The position numbers and the translations under genes are program-made. Under the pieces are notes generated by a model that worked only from the letters and a program-made list of their open reading frames with translations, was not told the DNA's origin and did not search any database. From NCBI GenBank assembly GCA_030141605.1, contig JAQGDQ010000364.1, forward strand, positions 57,501 through 121,500: 64,000 bases of DNA, given 5' to 3'. Position 1 is the first letter of the stretch, and every line of letters starts with the position of its first letter. Below, in pieces: positions 57,269-64,000 of this stretch. The stretch is from Tubiluchus corallicola. Taxonomy: Eukaryota > Priapulida > Priapulimorpha > Priapulimorphida > Tubiluchidae.

Positions 57269-59837
57269 ATGAGGAAAGTCTTTGTGATTTTGCTAATCAG
57301 TATGGTGGTAAGAATTTTCGCTTATATTTACTACATGAAACTGATAACAAATTTCAATAAATTTCAAATTAAAATATGGCGTTATTCTTAACACATAAAG
57401 CCTTGAATGTCCTTTATAGTCTCACAACGATTATTCATTTATTTCAGTCCTCATCAGCTGAATAGACTGTGCTGACGAACTGAGAGTGACTCTCAGTTGA
57501 GTTGGTCAGGTAAGTTAACTCTTCGGCTAGTAGCAGAGTCTATTTATCTCCCAGGTTAGCAGCAGAGTCTACTTAACTCTCAGGTTAGCAGCAGAGTCTA
57601 TTTAACTCCCAGGTTAGCAGCAGAGTCTATTTAACTCTCAGGTTAGCAGCAGAGTCTATTTAGCTCCCAGGTTAGCAGCAGAGTCTATTTAACTCCCAGG
57701 TTAGCAGCAGAGTCTATTTATCTCCCAGGTTAGCAGCAGAGTCTATTTATCTCCCAGGTTTGCAGCAGAGTCTATTTACTTCTCAGGTTAGCAGCAGAGT
57801 CTATTTAACTCCCAGGTTAGCAGCAAAGTCTATTCAGCTGATGAAGCCCGTTAGGACGAGCCCTCTTGAAATACATAAATAATCATGCAACGAGTTTATA
57901 TAGGCAGGGCCTATTATGCACTAATTAAGTAGTTAAACGAAGCCAAATAGGTAATGATTAAGCAGACCTGAAAAAAAGAAATTGATCTGTAGCTTTGACA
58001 AATATGGTCATTAATGGCTGCATTGTCGAGAATTTTTTAATTTCTTGACAGTTCTAGACGAAATACCCAAATGTTCACAAATTCGTACTTTAAAGTATCT
58101 GGATGTTTTGCCATGATAAATCGGTAATCATTATGAGACTATAAATGCATTCAACGTTTTTGATGTTAAAGACTGCTAGTCTCAGAAGTGCTTTCTTATA
58201 TGTTAAGTATTATTTTGTCGAGTTACGACATATATTGTTTAAACAATTTAAAACATTGTAAGCCAGTATTAATCACTTAACAATGGAGGACCTTAACCAG
58301 TAGCGGGGAGGGGGCTCGTGGCTAAAATCACGGGACGTGCAGCTTCAGAAAATTTTTAGCCATTGTTTTAATACTGTGTTACTGTGTAAAACGAAACAAA
58401 CATGTGTAATTTTAATGTTGTAATTTGCAATTGTAATTTTAAACAAACGCATGCGCACAACAACAAACACACCATTGTGCTTTGCAATTGTAATTTAAAC
58501 AAACGCATGCGCACAACAACAAACACAACATTGTGCTTTGCTGTGAAGCAAACAGTACCTTCACGTGCTCCGAGAGACTTCTATTCAATGTTAGGTAAAT
58601 TGCCGACTGGTTTGTGTATAGATACTGTGGAACTGCAGCATCCCCTATTATCCAATATTCAATATAATAGGTCTTTTTTCTTTAGTCCTTTTTTATATCT
58701 GTACGAAACCAGACTTATTATATCGAATGTTACCGATAATGTTGAGTGAAAATAGGGGGTGCTGCAGCTCCACAGTATCTATACACGAACCGGATCAGAC
58801 AACAAAATAGCTGAGATAGTGTATGGCAGAGAAAACCGTCCAAAAATTTCCCAACCTTTCACTAAGTGGATCTTGCGCTACTGAACTTCGAGGCGAAACA
58901 CACTTTGCTACAAGTCCTTCATTTGTTTCACGTGTTATTTAACGATAACTAAAATTCCAAAATTGATTTTTAGATAGTGGGAAGCTTAGTTAGCGTGGAT
59001 GGTAGGCGCTCACGTCGTAGACGAATGAGACACAGAGTCAGAAAAGATGGTAAGACTTAAAACATTAAATATTATATTAAAAGTTGCAACATCTTAACTG
59101 TTTCGTTTTTTCAAAACAATGTCAAACGGTGACATTCACGAGTTATGTAACAGTTAGTGTACTGGAAAACTTGTGTAACTGTAAATTGGTAACGTTTTTT
59201 CGTTATTTTTACCAAAAGAAATCAAGTTTATTTTTCTCTGTAACATTTCGGGCACGAGTACAAAAATATATAAAGGCAAATAGAGTAGTAATTGTATTAA
59301 TAAAGAAGTATCAAGTCAAAGAGATAAGGTAGCGAATTGTTAAAGAGTCAGCAAACCAGCGACCCCACATTTAGAAATAAGAAAAATTCTTTTGGGTACT
59401 GGTTAATATGGCAGATTAAATAATGATGTTGTCTGCTAAACAATTGCTCATAAAGATCATATCATATATATATATATATATATATACACACAATTTTCGT
59501 CTGTGTAAGTTTGATTTCTTCTATATGTTATCAAGTTATTTACAGCAAAATTAATAAGTAATGCATGTTAAAAAAGAAATTCTAGTTCACAGTTGACTCA
59601 ACTTCAGTTGTAAGCAGCCAACGCCCGAGGAAATCATTAAGATTATTTTGTCATTTTTGTGAAACAGTAACATTAAATACTTGTGTTGCAGTTGGCGATG
59701 ACGCTGGAGAATTCGAAGTTATGATTGGTTCTAGAGAGTCACGTGAGGTAGATGGCTACAACGCAGATATGTCATCAGATAATCACTTTCAAGTGAAGAG
59801 AAGCACTCCACCAGGGACACACGCTCTTTATCATTAA
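57269..59837 (+). CDS. Small secreted Arg-rich peptide precursor, 3 exons, 86 residues
   Basis: Exons 57269-57307, 58974-59049 and 59692-59837 have GT-AG borders (GTG/GTAAGA, TTTTTAG/ATAG, GATG/GTAAGA, TTGCAG/TTGG) and phases 0 and 1. The product starts with a typical signal peptide (MRKVFVILLISMVIVGSLVS), then VDGRRSRRRRMRHRVRKD, a strongly basic stretch with furin-type sites, then an acidic segment (GDDAGEFEVM) and FQVKRSTPPGTHALYH. Signal, polybasic cleavage region and an acidic partner suggest a processed peptide hormone or antimicrobial precursor, but no family is recognised and there are no cysteines. Intron 1 contains a 29-bp minisatellite. AATAAA at about 60117 may end the transcript. 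The exon junctions fit so well that a real gene is likely; the function is unknown. Confidence 0.65.
57530..57845 (+). repeat. 29-bp minisatellite (intron 1 of the secreted-peptide gene)
   Basis: The unit is GGTTAGCAGCAGAGTCTATTTAACTCCCA, about 11 copies. It is flanked by a split copy of CAGCTGAATAGACT / TCAGCTGATGAAG. Confidence 0.93.
57850..58973. other. Intron 1 remainder; internal near-palindrome at 58600-58790
   Basis: GTGTATAGATACTGTGGAACTGCAGCATCCCCTATT (58614-58650) and AATAGGGGGTGCTGCAGCTCCACAGTATCTATACAC (58750-58786) form a strong inverted repeat with about a 100-base loop, probably MITE termini. A 65-base direct repeat (AAACAAACGCATGCGCACAACAACAAACAC) lies at 58430-58530. Confidence 0.7.
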
Positions 59838-61149
59838 AATATTTGAAAAAGTATGCACTTAGCACAATTTGCGTTTATGTGCCATTTAAAACTTGGCGTT
59901 TTTACATGTAGAACAAAATCAATCAATATGCTAATCTTGTAACATTTTACTAGTGATTCGCTTTCACTCAATACATACGATTCTGGTCTCTAAATACTTA
60001 AATTGTTGCAAACTTCGAAAGTCAACCAAATTCGATTCTTGAATTCGCTATAAACTGTTAGAGAATGCTCACCCCTATTGTTTAATCATTGTACGTATAG
60101 AAACCAACCGTCTATAATAAATATTTGCATTGCACACAACAGAAAAGTGTTTATTGAACTATAGAAAAAGATGAATAGAAAGCTCCTGCACTGTGCTGCG
60201 CTGTTATTTTGCCTAAAAAATTACTTTTTACTTGTAAATATTGACAAAAATTGATAATGCAATACACAATAAATTTCATTTTCTGAATGTGCAATTTATT
60301 ACGGTAAACAGTATTTAGAATTGGCTGTACCTTGTCCCTTTCTAGTATAACTGTACAGTTTCGAGCTCTATTGAATGGCTAATGATGAAGCCTTCGAATA
60401 GCATAAATTAGAAAATTAAAATGTTTTTAACCAAACAAACATACATTTCAAAGTTGTTAAAAACATTCTAATTTTCTGTTTGAAAAATTTTAGATCTTGC
60501 TTGTTTTAATTCTTGTATTTATGTTTCTGTTTGCAATTCATTGAATAAACTACATAGTATGGCTCTACTTTCCTGTCTCTGACTGCAATCTGACTGCAAT
60601 CCAAGCTGAAGAAATTACTACAAAACGCTGATTTTGTTCAAGTACAATAACAGTTTATTATTTTATTTACAAATGACAATAAGTAATTAATCATTTAACG
60701 AAATCTTTACAATCAAATGTGTGCAGAATGATGAATCGCGGTTAAATAAATGAAATAACAATGATTAAATAAATGAATATGAATAAATAAATATGAATAA
60801 ATGAATATGAAAGTAATCCGCTGCCCAAACTACTGATTAAATACGAAGAATTAAACATTACATCTATGGAATATCGAAAACTATGACGAAATATTTACAA
60901 ATGCACTGAAAAAAATATAGTATGAAGTAATGGTATATCAAAAACTATAAGAATCTGAAAAATCAAACATAAAATTAATGGAATAATGAAGTATTTACAA
61001 AATGCATAAGAAATAAGAAAAATAAGCAAAGTCTTGAATCGGTGATATACAAAAATACTAATTTAACCAAATGTATCTGTAACAAACTGCACAATAATAT
61101 CAGGATATATATGTAATAGAAATTAAACTTGCAGTGAAAAATATCACTT
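59838..61149. other. 3' flank of the secreted-peptide gene; otherwise featureless
   Basis: Contains the AATAAA at 60117, a hAT terminal fragment at 60005-60077 (TTAGAGAATGCTCACCCCTA) and imperfect AATAAATATGAATAAATG repeats at 60745-60810. Confidence 0.5.
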
Positions 61150-61330
61150 TGCACGAATGGAGAAATGCATGTAACAGCAAAGAACTTGTGGCGCGAACGC
61201 GAAATTGTGTTTGTGTGGTAATAATTCTTTCACAGAACTCATTTTTGAAAAAAAATAGTGTTTTGCCTTTCAATATTTTAAGGAGTGGTTTGTTTTGACT
61301 TATAGTTTAAGATTAGCTCCAGTTGGGGCA
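61150..61330 (+). mobile_element. Repeat family H, copy 3
   Basis: GAGAAATGCATGTAACAGCAAAGAACTTGTGGCGCGAACGC through TATAGTTTAAGATTAGCTCCAGTT matches 43340-43520. Confidence 0.72.
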
Positions 61331-61484
61331 GCTAGGACATCACTCTCTGCCAGTACTGGAGTCGGAATTTCCCTAGACAGGGTCCTTCTCAGATCGTATG
61401 ATTTTACTTGACAGACAGGAATGTCAACTGTTAAATCGTTTCCCTATTTTTCATGGCAGAAATGAGTCTGTAGGCTCAGCTTGT

Positions 61485-61905
61485 TCAAACTTTTCCTGTT
61501 AATATTGCATAGAGACTAGGAATATTGCTGGAGTAAGACTTCCGCTGCTACAGTTGCAGTTCCTGTTAATATTGTACAGAGACTAGGAATATTGCAGGAG
61601 TAAGACTTCTGCTGCTTCTGTTAATATTGCACAGAGACTAGGAATATTGCAGGAGTAAGACTTCTGCTGCTTCTGTTAATATTGCACAGAGACTAGGAAT
61701 ATTGCTGGAGTAAGACTTCCGCTGCTGCAGTTGCAGTTCCTGTTAATATTGTACAGAGACAAGGAATATTGCTGGAGTAAGACTTCCGCTTTTGCAGTTG
61801 CAGTTCCTGTTAATATTGCACAGAGACTAGGAATATTGCTGGAGTAAGACCTGCTGCTGCAGTTGCAGTTCCTGTTAATATTGCACAGAGACTAGGAATA
61901 TTGCC
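61485..61905. repeat. About 68-bp minisatellite with a shorter variant unit
   Basis: The unit TGTTAATATTGCACAGAGACTAGGAATATTGCTGGAGTAAGACTTCCGCTGCTGCAGTTGCAGTTCC occurs six to seven times; the second and third units lack the CAGTTGCAGTTCC part. Confidence 0.93.
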
Positions 61906-62141
61906 TCTCTGTACCTCTCTAATAAACTGAATTAGATTTAGATTAGATTTTAGATTTATTTATTCATCCATTTAGCACATACAGAAATAAAAGTTACAAA
62001 ATTACTAATTAACAGTGCATTACAGTGCTATGAGCGCAGCAGAAGAAATTAACTTATGAGCTATGCTCAACATGGATTGGACTAAATTAATTATATTAAC
62101 AACAACTAAAAAAAATACGTCAAATGAAGCGAAGCAAACAG

Positions 62142-62268
62142 ATGCGACAAAACGGTAATAATGGTTCCGCCTCGCATTACATGGCAAAAAGATGGTGAAC
62201 CGTTGGATCAGAGAAGGGGAAGGGTTCGAGTATTTCCATCTGATGCACTCTATATAGAATCTGCTGAG
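62142..62268 (+). CDS. Possible Ig-domain exon (partial gene)
   Basis: The frame ...CDKTVIMVPPRITWQKDG, EPLDQRRGRVRV, SDALYIESAE ends at a GTGAAT donor (62269). C-x(11-14)-W-x-K-DG followed by R-V and L-x-I is the B to E strand core of I-set immunoglobulin domains. The acceptor (AAACAG) lacks a pyrimidine tract, and the exon with the D-x-G-x-Y-x-C motif was not found before the window ends. It may be an isolated exon of a gene continuing to the right, or a decayed copy. Confidence 0.4.
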
Positions 62269-62321
62269 GTGAATTCAAGATGTTTATTTATGTAACACTG
62301 ATTGTTAACCATCTCGAATAT

Positions 62322-62872
62322 GTGTGCTTGCATAGCAAAATCGTCCATAAGTCGGCAATTAGCCTTTTTTAGTTATTCACATATCTCAAATCTCCATTTC
62401 ATGGGGATCATTTTGATACCAAGCTCATACCTCTATGTTATTCACAAGCTGAGATAATCCACGTTGAAGTTGAGGCTATGAAGTGAAAAACATAACCTTG
62501 AGAAAATCACTGTAAAAGTTAGCCATTGTTTTTTGTTGCGTGTCTTCAAAACCCTTAGCAACCGCACAAATGCTGGTTGCTATGGACTTTGCAAGATCAC
62601 TTTGAAATTATATTTAAATCCAGCAGATGGTTGTTCCTGACAAAGATCTGGGCTTGGCAACAGAAAAAACCCGAAGCAAAGTGACAGCTTTTAGGAGCTA
62701 CTATCGGAGTTTAGTAAATGCTAGAATATAAAAGTCCAATAGATTTACGCTTGTTTTTACAAAAAACAAAGAATTGACATTTGATCAAATTTTTGGGTTG
62801 TTCTACCTTGAAGCATCATAACGTAGTTTTAACTATGCCGACTTATGAACGATTTTGGTTTGCAAGCACACA
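62322..62872 (+). mobile_element. MITE family D, 551 bp
   Basis: Ends GTGTGCTTGCATAGCAAAATCGTCCATAAG and CGACTTATGAACGATTTTGGTTTGCAAGCAC. Followed at 62885-63015 by a partial second copy (GGTACCAAGTTCGTCACTCC to AAAGTTAGCCATT). Confidence 0.88.
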
Positions 62873-63019
62873 TTTGTCAACTATACATAAGTGGTACCAA
62901 GTTCGTCACTCCATGTTATTTCTATTCTGAGATAATTCACGTTGAAGTTGAGATGCCTACTGCGCACTGAAAAACATAACTTTGAAAAAATCGCTATGAA
63001 AGTTAGCCATTCATGAATT

Positions 63020-64000
63020 TAATTGAATTGAAATCTTTAAAGTATTCAACTGCTTAAGAGTTGAGATATTTTAAACATGATTGTATAATTATATATTGCG
63101 TAAAGTGTAATTTATTAATTGTTTTTCTTTTGTTTTTAGAAGACTTTGTGCTTCACGTGTTTATAAGGTTGGATCGTAGTCCACATCAGTACAAAAAACT
63201 TAAATCGGCAGCAGCTTCTCCAGTCTCCAGGGAAAAGAAATCAGCATTACGGCAGCAAACTTTGATCATAATTCTTTTATAACTCATTCAATATTAATTT
63301 TATTCTTTATAAATTTTCATTTAAACGGCTGAAACAAACACTACTCAAGTCATTTTTTATTGTTAAAAAATACCTTCTTTTTAATTGGTTGGCTAACTTT
63401 ATGGTAATACAAAATATACCAAAAATGTTAATTACGATGACTACTATACTATACTATAACTGCTATACTATACGTTGCCTACGATTACTACTTCTCAGTA
63501 GTTTTATCTTAGTACACTCACAATGGAATGCCTTTACTTACTTAAGCAACTTGGTTATGCTCCATATGTAAACTTGATGCTCCATTTATCATACCTAATT
63601 CTGAAATCTTCATCAAGATAATTGCGCATATAATTAATTACTAATAGCAATATTACTTACAGGGAGGTTGACTTTGGTAACTTTTAGTTTTTTGCCACCC
63701 TTTCACCAATCAGTTGAATATCATTAACTCAGACAATTTATTCATTTAATAATTTTGTCACTTTGTATCATATTATCGTTTCATGCTCTGTGTTTTTCTT
63801 GTAAAAAGGTGATTAAATGAAGATACTTATACTATCACTGAAAATGCCATTTTGCACAAAGCTTTTATGAATTAATTTTGTACGTATGCATTATTTGCAT
63901 CGTATGTACTGTATTGTGTGATGCCAATGTACATGTATTTGAACAATAAATTAAATTAAATTGAATTGCACAATTTATGGATTATGGAACACCGCCACAT
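63020..64000 (+). other. Right edge of window; no firm feature
   Basis: After TTTTTGTTTTTAG at 63127-63139 a frame is open (DFVLHVFIRLDRSPHQYKKL, then a Lys/Ser/Arg-rich tail) to 63282, but its phase does not join the Ig-like exon. Reported as a weak possibility only. Confidence 0.25.

Noticed and set aside
63061-63282. 73-codon plus-strand ORF as the continuation of the Ig-like exon
   Set aside because: Phase does not match and it lacks the expected D-x-G-x-Y-x-C motif.

Overview
This window is AT-rich, repeat-dense, intron-rich nuclear DNA from an animal, most likely an invertebrate; the phylum cannot be fixed from sequence alone. The evidence for an animal is a complete 15-exon BRAP (BRCA1-associated protein / IMP) gene with GT-AG introns of about 0.2-3 kb, plus PEBP-family and Kazal-type genes. 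Most of the sequence is intron or intergenic DNA filled with non-autonomous DNA transposons (MITEs), degraded LINE 3' ends, tRNA-derived SINEs, microsatellites and minisatellites. Long single-frame ORFs in this window are mostly repeat artefacts; the real genes only appear after joining short exons by splice sites and reading phase.

Layout. 284-574: last exon of a gene entering from the left, ending in seven-residue GYGNQQQ repeats. 7736-31003 (+): BRAP, 15 exons, 1803 nt, 600 codons, every exon phase agreeing; its introns carry hAT, TTAA-type and Tc/mariner-like MITEs, two LINE fragments, SINEs and five large tandem arrays. 36511-40525 (-): four exons of a PEBP-family gene plus a tentative N-terminal exon at 41800-41886. 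48105-49892 (+): a small secreted protein with two Kazal domains, with a TATA box and a poly(A) signal. 51984-52837 (-): a possible two-exon acidic gene fragment. 52937-53220 (+): an ORF of unknown status that runs into a MITE. 57269-59837 (+): an 86-residue secreted, Arg-rich peptide precursor. 62142-62268 (+): a possible Ig-domain exon.

The genes are not an operon and show no common pathway. BRAP is a cytoplasmic E3 ubiquitin ligase and Ras/MAPK regulator; PEBP proteins (such as RKIP) can act on the same pathway in vertebrates, but this PEBP copy looks divergent and cysteine-bearing, so a functional link is not claimed.

The most unusual theme is local tandem duplication placed exactly on gene-processing signals: the 3' splice site of BRAP exon 7, the 5' splice site of Kazal exon 2 (about five copies), the 5' splice site of the tentative PEBP exon, the stop codon of the Kazal gene (seed of a 30-bp minisatellite), and a 29-bp minisatellite starting about 30 bases after the BRAP stop. 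A second theme is a sequence carrying a splice donor and coding for VFIDTGP-ASQFK that is shared between BRAP exon 2 and a MITE-bounded copy 44 kb away on the other strand.
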